The notes below the pieces were generated by a model. The model was given only the letters and a program-made list of their open reading frames with translations, ran no database searches and had not been told where the DNA came from. Of a stretch of 47,949 nucleotides of DNA, positions 1 through 10,354 are shown piece after piece (within the stretch, counting starts at the first letter, position 1; each line of letters opens with the position of its first letter). The position numbers were made by a program, and so were the translations under genes. This DNA comes from Ochromonadaceae sp. CCMP2298 (taxonomy: Eukaryota > Sar > Synurophyceae > Ochromonadales > Ochromonadaceae). The stretch is from assembly GCA_026770595.1 (NCBI GenBank), contig MU633581.1, positions 1 to 47,949 of the forward strand, written 5' to 3'.

Positions 1-2902
1 ACCCCCGTGGGCCTTCCCACCCCCCTCGACCACGATGGCGCCGTAGGGCAGGCTGAGAATATTCTGCGGCTTCTCGGAGGGCCTCAAGGCCATTATGTCC
101 TGCCACGTGTACACCGTGGCGCTCAGGGCCGCCAGGTCGGCCTGCGAGCTGTTCATCTTGGGCATCACGTGCCCGCCCCCGGGGCGCAGGCTCCTCGACC
201 GGTTCGATGCGGGAGCGCTCTCGACGCTCTCCACTGGCGTCTCCCTCTCTGCGGGGGCGCTCTCGGGGGCCTCGCCCACCGGCGGGCTGGGCGCGTCAGG
301 GCTGGATTTGTCTTCCGGGACGCTCACCGGCAGACTCACAGGCAGACTGACGGGTAGGCTGACAGGCAGACGGACAGGCATACTCACTGGAATAGCCACC
401 GCTGGGGCCGGGGCCAGGCGAACGGGCAGGTCGGCCGACTTGATGGGCGGAGAGGCTGCGCCTGCCGAGGCACCAGCCCCCACTGCCAGCGTAGGATTTT
501 GGATCCGCAGGCCTCGTAATTGCTCTTCGATGGTGGGGACAGCCACTGCCTCCACTGCAGGCGCCTCCACTGGCGCCTTCACAACAGGCACCTCCTTCAC
601 TTCCTTCACTGCCTTGGCCTCCACCTTCACAGGAGCCGCTGTCTTGGCAGGCGCAGCCTCTACAGGCACAGTCTTCACAGGCGCCTCCACTGACTTAGCA
701 GGCGCCTCCGCTGACTTAGCAGGCGCCTTCGCTGACTTAACAGCAGGCGCCTCCACTGACTTAGCAGGGGCCTTCGCAGCCGCCACAGGTGCCTCTACTG
801 CCACAGGCACGGCGAGCACAGGAGGCACCGCGGTCACTACTGGATAAGGCTCCTTCCCCACTGCGTCCGAGGGCTCTGCTGAATCCGCTTCCGCACTGGC
901 GGCCTCGGCGTCGGCTTCCTTGGCCAGTTTCTCCGCCTCCTCCTTCTCCCTCCTCTGCTTCCGCAGTGCGTCCAGATCCACCGACGAGCCATCCTTCCTC
1001 TTGATGGACACCACCCTCCTCTGCGGGATGACGATGTCCTCAGAGTGCGCCGGCGCGGCCGGCTCCTCGCGCACCCCCTCCGCAGGGGGCAGCTCTCTCT
1101 GCGGCGGACCTGCACTGGGCGGCAAGGGGGCCGCGCCCGGAGAGGAGGACACGCTGTTGGACCTAGCCTTCGGGGAGGTGCCTGGCATCGGTCCCGGCCG
1201 ACTCTGGCCCTGACCTGGGTGGCCCATCTGTCCCGGATACCACTGCTGAGGCACCTGCATGGGCTGCCCCATGTGATTCATCACCACCTGCATGGGCATT
1301 CCGGGCTGTCCAGGCATCATCATGCGATTACCGGGGTACCCTTCAGGCATGTACATCTGCATGGGGTACTGGGGCATTCCCTGCGGCATTCCCTGGGGCA
1401 TTCCCCCCATAGGATAGGCCCCAGGAGGGCCAGGCATGGCCTGCAGAGGCATGCCTGTGTTCGCGTCGATGAGACCGGCGTTCATCATGCCCCCCTTCAG
1501 CTGCTCCTGCGTGAAGTCCACCCCGTAGGGAGCTCCGGGATGCATGCCCCCCATGGGTGCGTACATGGGCTGAAACCGCTGCTGCATCATCTGTCCGTTG
1601 AGGGGCATCTGGCCTGGGTGTACAATAAACGCGCCTGGGGGCATGGCCTGCTGGGGCCGCTGCATATCCTGCTGGCCCTTCATACCTCTGTAGTTTCCCT
1701 GCCCCCCCGTGTTCGGCTGCATGTAAAATTGCTGTTGGTGTGACTGTTGCTGTCCCTGCTGTCCCTGCCCCTGCCCCGGCCGCTGTCCCTGGTGCTGGGA
1801 GTGCTCGCCCATGGGGCCAAACCCCCTACCCTGACTGAAGTCCTGCGGAGCATACATTCCCGAGCCACGCATCTGCCCCTGCGGTCCTTGTCTGTACACA
1901 TCACCGGGCACTTCGTACATGTGATGAGGCCCTTGTGCCTGGCGCCTGCCTCCCGCAGCGCCCCTGCGGTCACCCCGGTCCCGCCCATCCCCACGGTCCC
2001 TGGCGTCGCCCCTGCCCTGGGCCTGGTACCCCTGCCCTGACTGATTCTGACTCCCTTTGGAGCCGCTATAGGATCCCCCGTTGCTATTTCCCCCCGACGA
2101 TGCGGGGCTGCCGTGGACACTCAGGCCGCCAGGTAGGGTCTGAGGGGTCGTTACATTCGGTACAGAAGGGGACGCAGATGCAGCCGAGGTGGCCGAGGAT
2201 GTTGTGCCCGACTCCTGCCTATCCGATTGCGGGCCCACTTTGCTCGGTGTCTGATCGGCCGCGGGCTCTGCTGGGGACGCCTCTGCGCCAGGCTGCGAGG
2301 GCGCGGCTCTGGGCTGATTCTGCAAAAAAACGAATTTCAGAGCAGTTAGAGCAAGGAATGATATAGACGTAGTTGATAAGGTCGTACCGGTACCAAGAAC
2401 TGAGTTGTCTTGGCAGGTTGGTAGTGCTGCTTGTGTCCACCGCTGGCGTGCTCGTCAGGCGGGGCAGAGCTGGTCCTTGTGGGCATGTTGTCCTGGACAA
2501 AAAGAGACACGTAAGCGGCAGAAATGAAATTAAAACACGGAGGTGGCTATACCTGCTTCGTCTGCCTCTCCGGTTTGGGGTTGCTGGGCCGGGCGTGTAC
2601 ATTGCCTCCTGCATCTGCAGATGCGGGGGGGTAGCCGCGAATAAGGGAGATGCGAATGTGGGAGAGGATGCAGGAGGATTGCAAAGCTCAACGTTAGTCA
2701 CCAGGTAAATGAGCCACCGAACATTACATTCACGCATACCTGTTGCTATTTTCCTGCTGGGGACATCCTCTGCTGCTCGACTGCCAGAGCTCGAGGTGTT
2801 TCCGTTTCCCTTCGCTAACGCGCCTACATTCGCACTGGCGGGCGCGGCTCCCTCTCCTCCCGCATTCGCTCCCCCGTGCTCCTCACCATGAGGAGTCGAC
2901 AT
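1..2902 (-). CDS. eIF4G-like translation initiation factor, N-terminal part (runs off left edge)
   Basis: Partial gene. Proposed exons on the minus strand are 2902-2740, 2614-2553, 2492-2394 and 2319 to the window edge, about 881 residues, joined in phase at GT-AG sites. The protein is a long disordered region: Gly/Gln/Met-rich (about 1350-2000), then Ala/Pro/Val/Lys repeats (about 540-840), then a PVSL repeat (about 330-380). A basic stretch RRVVSIKRKDGSSVDLDAL near 960-1020 resembles the lysine/arginine beta segment of eIF4G. VYTWQDIMALRPSEKP near 90-140 resembles the eIF4E-binding motif Y-x4-L-hydrophobic, with Ile for Leu. The MIF4G HEAT domain would lie beyond the edge. An in-frame ATG at 3169 would add 89 residues but leaves only 35 bases after the RAPTOR stop, so 2902 is preferred. 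The low-complexity sequence makes eIF4G an inference; another RNA-binding scaffold is possible. Confidence 0.5.
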
Positions 2903-3204
2903 GGAGAACTTCGAATTTAAATACTTGTTAACAGTTTCCACTGCTTGAAGTGAGGTATCCGAGTCAGCAAGCGCTATCGCCAGAATAGAATCACAGGGCA
3001 AAGGTGTCGGACGCACGCCCAGTTCGTAAAATGTGGACAAATAATCGGAGGGCTGGCGCCTCCAGGCTTCTCGAATTTTTGGAACAAAGAAGATTGGCCT
3101 GGGCGGTAAACATACACAAACGGCGCCTAAATTAGAAACAAAAAATAAACTGAAGGGAAAAGTTCCCATATTCCCCGGAATCGGCAGATGGGGGTTGGTT
3201 AATA

Positions 3205-6200
3205 TTAATTATCCCCATGCCTATCATCGTGCCTATGTGTTAGCGTGTCATCTGCAGTAGCATAAATTGAAACAATACAGTCGGCAGCGCTTGCAGCTAG
3301 CATCATTCTGTGGGGGTGGAAGGCTAAGCTGGCAATCGGGCCCACCCGCTGGCCGAGGAACCCGTCGTGGTACTTTATGATGTTGCCCAGCTGCTCCCCC
3401 CCGAACGTGAGGATCTTGATGAACTGCGCATGAGACCCGGTGGCGATGACGGGCGCGCAGTTGTGCACACTCATGGAGGTGAGGGCGGATTTTTGCACGT
3501 CCAGGGTCTTGTAGGTGCGCAGGGCGCGGATGTCCCAGAACTTCACTGAGCCCCTGACCGAACTGGTGATCACCTCGTGCGCGTCCGGGCGCATGTGCGC
3601 AGAGACCACCCAGGCGCTGTGGTCCCTGGCCTGGTGCACGCGGCCGCCGTTGGACTGCACGCGCTCGTCGAAGACTGCGATAGAGCCGTCCGCGAAGCCC
3701 GCGAAGGTCCAGGACTGGGACCCCGACCCAGAGGCGCCCGTGCTGTCCCCAGAGGGATAGCTCATAGGCCCTGGTGCCGCACCCCCCACAGTAGTGGCGA
3801 GGGCAGTCAGGCACGTTCTGCAGCCCGTGTCGAACACTCTAACGCACTGCTCCTTGCCCAGATCCCAGATACGAACAGTGCTGCTGTTTCCACCAGCGAT
3901 CAGAGTCCCAGTGGACTGGTGCCAGGAGAGCAGCAGCCCAGACCCACGTGACGTCTCCGCTATATCGGGCAGTGCGGCAAAAGCAGTGGCTAGCTCTACC
4001 GAAGATGCCTGCGAGAGCTTGCTATTCCCCTCCTTGATGCTGTGGCTGCTGCCGTGGGACAGCGGCCGCTTCGGGGTGCCAAAGGCCTCCTGTGGGTCGC
4101 TGAGCGACGTGTCCTTCCACACCTTCACCACCCCGTCGTCGCTGCCCAGCAGCAGGAGCGAATTGTAGCTCTCGTTGATCCATGTCATGGCTGTGATGCG
4201 GGGCTCAGCGAGGGGCGCAAACGAGGTCTCCACGGTGTGGATTTTCCGCACCATGTCGCGCTCCGGCCCTCGCTCCACCGTGTGCCTATTCTTCACGTCC
4301 ATGATGCGGGACGCGTTCGCGAGAGACCATATGCTCACACTGGACTCGTCAGAGACCGCCAGGATGTCCTGATAGGCGTGGAACATGACCAAAGACGTCA
4401 TCACTGCGTGGTTTATGGTCAGCAGTATCTTCTCCTCGAATTTCGTCACGCTCGGGGGCAGGTTGGCCACCGCGGTGAGGCGAGACTGCTGCGCCTCGTC
4501 CGCAGAGCCCTTCGCCTTGCGGTCCCTGTCGGCCACAAGTACCTCCAGCTTCTCTTCCAGCACCACATCGCGGAAGTTCTGCGCCACGTGGCTCTGGTGG
4601 GCAAATATCTCCATCATTTTAGCGTACCTGTAGGCGCGATTGCCGCCCTCTAAGCTGAGCGGGTCTTCAAAGGGGTCGTAGCCGATGTCGGGCTGTAGAA
4701 AGAGCCGCTTCGCTGCGTCGTACGAGTTGGACTGGAAAGATATGCTCTCCAGGTCTAGAGACAGAGACCGCAGATCCGGGGCGCTGGAGCCGTTCTCCCG
4801 AATTGATCCGCGAATTGATGCGCGAATGTCCCCTTCCTCGCCCGCTTCCCTTCCTATAGCGTAATCGCCCCCCGACTGTGCAAATCCAAACTTAACGCTC
4901 CTGCCAATACCCGCTCCTGCGCCATCCCCGTTGGTGGGCAACCCCCCCTCTCTCGCCCCCAGGCTCGAAGAGGCCCCTGGGGACTGTGCTGTGGCGAGGT
5001 CGAGCCGGCCCTTGATGGAGGCGACCATATCAGAGTCGCCCCCCCCCCCCAGTGCCGGTAAACTCCCCGCACTGGCCCACTTCAGGAAGGGCGGGGTCTG
5101 AGACATGCTAGAGGACGTAGACTCCCGGTTCTGGGACTGGATCTCGATCAAGTGCGTGTGCTTCTCCTCCTCCGCCACGAGCAGCAGGATCTTACAGCGA
5201 ATGGCTGTGGCCGCATTGGCCACCTTCGCGTTGGGGTCTTTGCCCTGCACCTCCGTGAGCGCCAGCCACATCCGCACGTACACTGTGGCCATTAGCGAGT
5301 ACAGAGAGGGGGCTCCTTGTGCCTCCTGCTCGGGCGCCGGCCTCTCCAGCTCCGCCAGCACAGAGGGGAAGGCCAAGTTGAGCCTGCCGCCGTCCTCCGG
5401 CTGCGAGCCCTGAGACTCTGGGTGGAGCCAGGAGACATCGGCGCCCAACTGCCCCAGAGACGTGCCGAAGTCGCCCATGCCGGGGGTGGAGAAAGCTGAC
5501 CCCTGCTCTGCCTCGGCGGCCTGCGCCTGCGCTGCTATGTGCTCCTCCACCATCGTGATGATCTCCGTGGTGTCGCTGGGCAGCAGCTGCCAGGGGTGGG
5601 AGAAGTTCGTCTTTGAGAACACGTCCGACTCGGGGTAGGGGGTGGTGGTCTGCTTCTTCTGCTTCTTCCCTGCATTGCGCACCATCACCGCCTTGGCCAC
5701 GATCTTGATGCAGGCCACGTGCGCGGGCAGCACGATGCACTTGGAGAGGGCGTAGATGGCTTCCAGCCGCACGATCGGAGACCCGTCCGTGCAGCAGTCG
5801 AGGAACTGCCAGGCCAGGTGCAGCTCAGCCTCTCGCAGGTTCTTCTCCTCGGGTATGCTGGTGAACGACCCCTTGCGAGCCCTCTCGTCCAGGGGGGTGG
5901 GGGTGCCAGAGCCGTAGCTGCCGGTCTTCATGGGGCGCATAGGCGAGCCTGGTGCGGAGGTGTTCCCCGCCCCCTTTGCGATGGAGTCAGACAGCGTGCT
6001 GGCGCCGAATATCTCCCCCAGGGCGAGTACGGCAGCTGCGCGCACGTTGGGGACGGGGTCGACCAGCAGGGGGTACAGGTGCGTGTGTCCGGCCTCCGTT
6101 ATGCAGAGGTACTTGGCCCAGGCGAAGTCCTCGCACACCTTGAATAGGCACAGACAGATCCACTGCTTCAGCGCGCTGGACTCCAGCAGCGGCGCTTGCG

Positions 6201-8019
6201 AGAGCGTGCTAGTGCAGGCGCGGTGCAGACCTAGGTGCAGGCACGTCTGCTGCCCCTCCTTGTGTTTGTTGCAGATCTCCGACAGAACGAAGGCAGACAT
6301 GCAGCGCTGCGCCGCGGGGGCGTTCTTGGACTGCAGGAACTGGATGAAGTAAGCCTGAGCCTTCTCGCGTATCAGCTCTGAGCGGCAGGACGCGTCGAAG
6401 CCGATGATGGACGCCCAGATCGTGATGAGCGTCTGCTTGATGTCTTCTGCAGGGCTCTGCAGCAGCTTCAGGATGTACGGGTAGATGCCCACCATCAGAG
6501 AGAGATTCACAGCGGCCGGACCGAGCGCGAGGTACTTTTTGAGCAGGTGGAGCGCTCTGAGTCTGTGCGTCTGAGACAGCAGTGCCTGCAGCACGACGGG
6601 CAGATGCTCGGGGGGCTCCGAGGAGGCTGTGCTGAAATCCAGCCACAGGTCGAAGGCGGTGAGCTGGTCGGTGAAAAATGTCAGGTTGGACTGCATGGCT
6701 GAGAGGTTGTTCCGCGCATCGACCATGATGGACCCCTTCTGCGTGGCGATGTTGCAGTTGATGAAGGCCTCCAGCGTCATGTCCCACGACTGCCACAGGT
6801 GGTGGGTGGTCGTGTCGGGCAGCAGCGGCCAGGACTGCGGGGTGCAGCCGAAGCTCTTCATGATACGGCGCGCTAGTAGGTAGTCCCTAAACAGCGAAGC
6901 CACCAGTAGGTCCTGCCGAAACATCTTCTGAAACGTCTTGGAGGGGAGCGTCGTCCAGGCGATGGTGTCTGTGATCGCTGTGAAGATCCAGTTCAGCTCT
7001 CCCCGGGGGGTTTTCCGATCCGAGTCTTTTCCTGGGATGTTCCCTGCCAGGTCCGGGTTGACGTCCAACATCGAATAGGGGTTTTGGAGGATGAACCAGC
7101 GAATGGCTATGTCTATGGGTGTGGTGAGGCAGCAGGTGAATAGGTCGGCGGGGTAGTTGGGATCCATCGGCAGCACCTCGTCGGCCTTGCACGCGGCCAG
7201 CACGATCGTCGGACCCTCCATCGTGAAGTGCTGCTGGCTCATAGACGTGTTCAAGAACTGACTGCCCCCCTGATCGAAGAAGGAGCCCCTTCCAGGGGTG
7301 CCTGCACCAGCACCCGCCTTCAATGCCACGTTGTCCACTAGGTGAGAAATCAGCACCCCTGCCCCTGAGCAGTCCAGCACATATATGGCAGGGTCGCCCA
7401 GCCACCCCCGCAGTTCGCAGATCGCAACAGGAGTGTAGTGCGTATAGTACTTGCCGAACACCCACAGTTCACCATTTTTGGTGGGTTTTGGCACTCCGTG
7501 GCCGTTGTAGTGCAGGAGGAGTCGGTCGCTGCGAGAGCCCTTGCGGAGGTTGATGCACACGCGACGCAGCTCGTCCGAGGTGGGATCCAGGCACTGCTTA
7601 TACTTCGCCTTCGACTGCCACTTCTCATACTGTTGCTGCAGCGCGTGGCCGATGAATTCGAGGCCTTTTTGCTTCGTGCCAGTGGGATCGAACCAGCACT
7701 CCAGCGTCGCGCACGGGTTTGGCTTCACAACATCCGGAGGGTCTATGCCGATATTCAGGCATACGATCAATGCCACACCCGAAGTCTTCATGCGTTCCTT
7801 CAGCCGCCAAGTAGCGCTCGATCCCGTATCCTCGTTGTCGTTGTCGTAGTGTCTGTCGGAGTGCTGCTCGTCATCCAGAAACACCATATCCGAAAAGTAA
7901 TTGGTCGGTCGAATATCGCGGCCAGCTAGTTTGCTGCTTTCCTGAACAATGATGGACGATACAACATCGGGATCGCCACTGGCCATCAGGCGTGATCGCG
8001 TCGCTCCCTCCTCCATCAT
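3205..8019 (-). CDS. RPTOR: RAPTOR, scaffold subunit of TOR complex 1
   Basis: A single uninterrupted 1604-residue frame, longer than human RAPTOR (about 1335). RAPTOR recruits substrates to the TOR kinase in TORC1. The raptor N-terminal conserved caspase-like domain spans about residues 40-330, with HYNGHGVP at 170-177 and DCSGAG at 216-221, the His and Cys positions of the caspase fold. A helical HEAT/armadillo region follows (about 400-870, including YLALGPAAVNLSLMVGIYPY and VRAAAVLALGEIFG). Next come a Ser/Gly/Gln-rich linker (about 870-1110) and a C-terminal WD40 propeller from about residue 1200 (VSIWSL, VVKVWKD, TVRIWDLG, SVKFWDIR). The start is the first of two adjacent ATGs. It has no introns, unlike most neighbours, and shares its upstream region with the IPMK-like gene on the other strand. 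Confidence 0.96.
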   Translation of the reverse strand: MMEEGATRSRLMASGDPDVVSSIIVQESSKLAGRDIRPTNYFSDMVFLDDEQHSDRHYDNDNEDTGSSATWRLKERMKTSGVALIVCLNIGIDPPDVVKPNPCATLECWFDPTGTKQKGLEFIGHALQQQYEKWQSKAKYKQCLDPTSDELRRVCINLRKGSRSDRLLLHYNGHGVPKPTKNGELWVFGKYYTHYTPVAICELRGWLGDPAIYVLDCSGAGVLISHLVDNVALKAGAGAGTPGRGSFFDQGGSQFLNTSMSQQHFTMEGPTIVLAACKADEVLPMDPNYPADLFTCCLTTPIDIAIRWFILQNPYSMLDVNPDLAGNIPGKDSDRKTPRGELNWIFTAITDTIAWTTLPSKTFQKMFRQDLLVASLFRDYLLARRIMKSFGCTPQSWPLLPDTTTHHLWQSWDMTLEAFINCNIATQKGSIMVDARNNLSAMQSNLTFFTDQLTAFDLWLDFSTASSEPPEHLPVVLQALLSQTHRLRALHLLKKYLALGPAAVNLSLMVGIYPYILKLLQSPAEDIKQTLITIWASIIGFDASCRSELIREKAQAYFIQFLQSKNAPAAQRCMSAFVLSEICNKHKEGQQTCLHLGLHRACTSTLSQAPLLESSALKQWICLCLFKVCEDFAWAKYLCITEAGHTHLYPLLVDPVPNVRAAAVLALGEIFGASTLSDSIAKGAGNTSAPGSPMRPMKTGSYGSGTPTPLDERARKGSFTSIPEEKNLREAELHLAWQFLDCCTDGSPIVRLEAIYALSKCIVLPAHVACIKIVAKAVMVRNAGKKQKKQTTTPYPESDVFSKTNFSHPWQLLPSDTTEIITMVEEHIAAQAQAAEAEQGSAFSTPGMGDFGTSLGQLGADVSWLHPESQGSQPEDGGRLNLAFPSVLAELERPAPEQEAQGAPSLYSLMATVYVRMWLALTEVQGKDPNAKVANAATAIRCKILLLVAEEEKHTHLIEIQSQNRESTSSSMSQTPPFLKWASAGSLPALGGGGDSDMVASIKGRLDLATAQSPGASSSLGAREGGLPTNGDGAGAGIGRSVKFGFAQSGGDYAIGREAGEEGDIRASIRGSIRENGSSAPDLRSLSLDLESISFQSNSYDAAKRLFLQPDIGYDPFEDPLSLEGGNRAYRYAKMMEIFAHQSHVAQNFRDVVLEEKLEVLVADRDRKAKGSADEAQQSRLTAVANLPPSVTKFEEKILLTINHAVMTSLVMFHAYQDILAVSDESSVSIWSLANASRIMDVKNRHTVERGPERDMVRKIHTVETSFAPLAEPRITAMTWINESYNSLLLLGSDDGVVKVWKDTSLSDPQEAFGTPKRPLSHGSSHSIKEGNSKLSQASSVELATAFAALPDIAETSRGSGLLLSWHQSTGTLIAGGNSSTVRIWDLGKEQCVRVFDTGCRTCLTALATTVGGAAPGPMSYPSGDSTGASGSGSQSWTFAGFADGSIAVFDERVQSNGGRVHQARDHSAWVVSAHMRPDAHEVITSSVRGSVKFWDIRALRTYKTLDVQKSALTSMSVHNCAPVIATGSHAQFIKILTFGGEQLGNIIKYHDGFLGQRVGPIASLAFHPHRMMLAASAADCIVSIYATADDTLTHRHDDRHGDN

Positions 8020-8704
8020 GTTACTCTGAGCAGGATCAGGATCAGACCTCCATCGTCTCTGCGGGCACCACTTTGGTCCTGGTGGACCTGCTCAAAAGCG
8101 GATGGACTGGACAGTCCTGCGTTCAGCCCCAAATGCGGGTGAGTGAAATGCCTCTGAGAGTGGTGGCTCACGAGTCCAAGCACACCTCTCCCAATGGCTG
8201 GCAGCCCCCACGCAAGATCTTGAATCTCCTCTCTCCAAGCAGCTCCCTCTTCGCTTCCAAACGCCCCCTGAAAAAGTAATTTCGCGGCGGATCCCGGATT
8301 TTAACCGAATAGTTTTGGCCGGACAAATCTTGAAACCGTCAAGCTTCTTTCCGGACAATTTTTTTTCATGTGATCCAAACTGTCGGGAATGACCACAGAT
8401 ATAGCTGGAACAAAAACATCATCTACATCAGTGAGACAACTCCATAAGATGTGCAACAATATACTAAAATGCTCTTTTAACTGGATATGATATCATTTTA
8501 TTGCTTCGATATGGGATTATTCTGCCATCATGTAGGCGCGTTTGCCTGTATTTTGGCGGGGTTTTTTGCCGTCTTTTTTTCCCGGAGACCTGGCCTCAAA
8601 GATGAGATTCCGAGCGGATCAGTTGATGTAGAATTGCTTCAGGTGCGGTTCATTCTTTATGCCGGACTGTATATCCTGTGGAAGTGCTTGCAAAGCTTGA
8701 TCTT
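8020..8704. promoter_or_regulatory. Shared divergent upstream region of RAPTOR and the IPMK-like gene
   Basis: 685 bases separate the two divergent ATGs. The right half is AT-rich with T-runs (around 8360 and 8575). I see no convincing core promoter motif. An ATG at 8487 opens an 86-codon hydrophobic frame; a 5'UTR or a short spliced N-terminal exon (donor near 8641, acceptor near 8695, in phase) cannot be excluded. Confidence 0.5.
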
Positions 8705-9715
8705 ATGGCTGGCATTCCCGTCCCCCAGCTCTACTCGCACCAGGTAGCAGGCCATGTAGAGGAATCCCTTCTGAGCCTGAGCGGCCGCTTCATCTTGAAA
8801 CCCATGGTGAAGAGCAGCCTGTTCGAAAGGGAAAAGGCATTCTACGAGCAGATGGTCTCTGAAGGGTCTCATAATACTAATTCGGCGATACCGTTTACGC
8901 CAATCTATCTGGGTTTACTCCATTATGCAGGTGTCAATGGGACGGCGGTGCCGCATCTTGTCCTGGAGGACCTCACGTGTGGATACAGAAAGCCTAATGT
9001 CATCGATATAAAGATGGGAACTTGCACGTTTGAACCAACAGCAACTCAGCAGAAGAAGGATAGTGAGCTGAGGAAGTATCCGTATCAAGCAGAGGTGGGT
9101 TTCCGAATAACAGGCTTCAAAGTGTACAACAAGACGAGCCAGAGCTACGTGACTGCAGGCAAGCCTTTTGGTCGCTCAATTGTACCAGTCGAAGTCATAT
9201 CTGCTCTCGCAATGCTCTTCTACGATGGGTTCAGGGTTCGTGACGATGCAATCAAAGCTGTCATCGCGGAGCTCGAAACCTTGTTGCTGTGGATGCGGAG
9301 CCAAGCTCGGCATCATTTCTACTGTACCTCGCTGCTGGTAGTGTTTGATTCAGTAAGCCTAGATCCTTATGAGCCAACAGAAGAACCTCCTGTAGAGTCT
9401 ATCGCCGACAGCTTTAGTGACACGTGCAGTCCAGGCGATGAGCGCACTTTGGGGGAGCTGCGGCGATGCTTGGCCACAGCTGCTGCGAGTGCGCCACTAG
9501 TGCGGGTGAAGATGATCGACTTCGCACACGTTGTGCCGCTATCTTTAGACAACCAGATTCCAGATCAAGGGTATATATGGGGATTGAAGAGTCTTATCGG
9601 AAACCTTCGAGAGGTTCAGGCTACATCTGTTCCACCTGGCGGCTCGTCGCCGCACATCACACACGACGTGCACAACAACATTCTAGGTATGATAGCGAGG
9701 GCGGATGTCGCCTAA
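8705..9715 (+). CDS. Inositol polyphosphate multikinase-like kinase (IPK family)
   Basis: 336 residues, intronless. The IPK family phosphorylates soluble inositol phosphates with ATP. The signature P-x3-D-x-K-x-G is at residues 97-105 (PNVIDIKMG). Other family landmarks follow in order: a KYPYQAEVGFRITGFKVY segment, GRSI, FYCTSLLVVF, and near the C-terminus MIDFAHVVP then GYIWGLKSLI, the metal-binding and closing motifs. Overall this resembles IPMK more than IP6K or IP3 3-kinase. Start: ATG 8705, just before the conserved SHQVAGH segment; upstream frame codons are GTG and not convincing. Divergent from RAPTOR. Family confidence is high; substrate class is inferred. Confidence 0.92.
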   Translation: MAGIPVPQLYSHQVAGHVEESLLSLSGRFILKPMVKSSLFEREKAFYEQMVSEGSHNTNSAIPFTPIYLGLLHYAGVNGTAVPHLVLEDLTCGYRKPNVIDIKMGTCTFEPTATQQKKDSELRKYPYQAEVGFRITGFKVYNKTSQSYVTAGKPFGRSIVPVEVISALAMLFYDGFRVRDDAIKAVIAELETLLLWMRSQARHHFYCTSLLVVFDSVSLDPYEPTEEPPVESIADSFSDTCSPGDERTLGELRRCLATAAASAPLVRVKMIDFAHVVPLSLDNQIPDQGYIWGLKSLIGNLREVQATSVPPGGSSPHITHDVHNNILGMIARADVA

Positions 9716-9811
9716 GCAATGAAATATGTTATTATTGATTGCCACTGTCAGATAGGGTTTTTAAGAAAAGTGCTTTATTACTCTCCTTGTTTAAGTTTAT
9801 GATGTACATGT

Positions 9812-10354
9812 TTATAGCGAGGGATTTTGCCACAGGCCATCCATCAAGTAATGAATGTTGTCCACAGCTATTCCCTTATTGATTCCTTTTATGTCGGTCG
9901 TACTCATCTGCGTCAAGCCAATTGCCATTGCGTGCTCCTTCCCCTCTGCATAAATCGCCACGGGCTGTTGTGCGTCAATGTCTACCGGCAAGCCACCTCC
10001 TGGCGATGTGAATCCTGGGCACATGATATTCGCACCTGCGAGCACAAACCGGATTGCTCCTTTGTCCACCTGCATCCGCGCGATCATCGTGGGGTACTTG
10101 TGGACCAACTTCAGCGTGGGAAAGAAAGGCCCGTCCTTCTGGTTGTAGAAGAGGATTTCATCGTTGACCACGATCATCTGAAGGTTCTCCTGGCCCTTCG
10201 CAATGACCATCGCCTTCTTCGGAAGAATGCTGTCAATCGCATCAGCAATCAGGGGAAATTGCTCCGTGATTTGACTGATAATACTGCGCTGAACTGAGTT
10301 CTTCACCTGAGAGGTGGAGGACAAACTCTCCTCGGGCGAGAACTTCTTGAACAT
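9812..10354 (-). CDS. MCTS1: MCTS1/Tma20-like PUA-domain translation factor
   Basis: 180 residues in one exon, matching the usual 181. MCT-1 partners with DENR and acts in 40S recycling and re-initiation. The N-terminal MCT1 domain occupies residues 1-90 (MFKKFSPEES start, ILPKKAMVIAKGQENLQMIV). The C-terminal PUA domain occupies about 91-175 (YPTMIARMQVDKGAIRFVLAGANIMCPG, HAMAIGLTQMS). It ends close to the 3' end of the IPMK-like gene (converging, 96 bases apart) and starts opposite the cytosolic TrpRS gene. Confidence 0.95.
   Translation of the reverse strand: MFKKFSPEESLSSTSQVKNSVQRSIISQITEQFPLIADAIDSILPKKAMVIAKGQENLQMIVVNDEILFYNQKDGPFFPTLKLVHKYPTMIARMQVDKGAIRFVLAGANIMCPGFTSPGGGLPVDIDAQQPVAIYAEGKEHAMAIGLTQMSTTDIKGINKGIAVDNIHYLMDGLWQNPSL

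Noticed and set aside
95-847. 250-codon plus-strand frame rich in Ala, Thr, Gly and Ser
   Set aside because: Antisense shadow of the repetitive A/P/V/K codons of the eIF4G-like gene; it has no domain and its repeats mirror those of the minus-strand protein.
1045-1743. 232-codon His/Leu-rich plus-strand frame
   Set aside because: Shadow of the Gly/Met/Gln-rich minus-strand coding region (CAT runs are ATG on the other strand).
8487-8747. 86-codon hydrophobic frame before the IPMK-like gene
   Set aside because: Not in the IPMK frame without a very short (about 53-base) intron; no recognisable signal. Left as an alternative N-terminus only.
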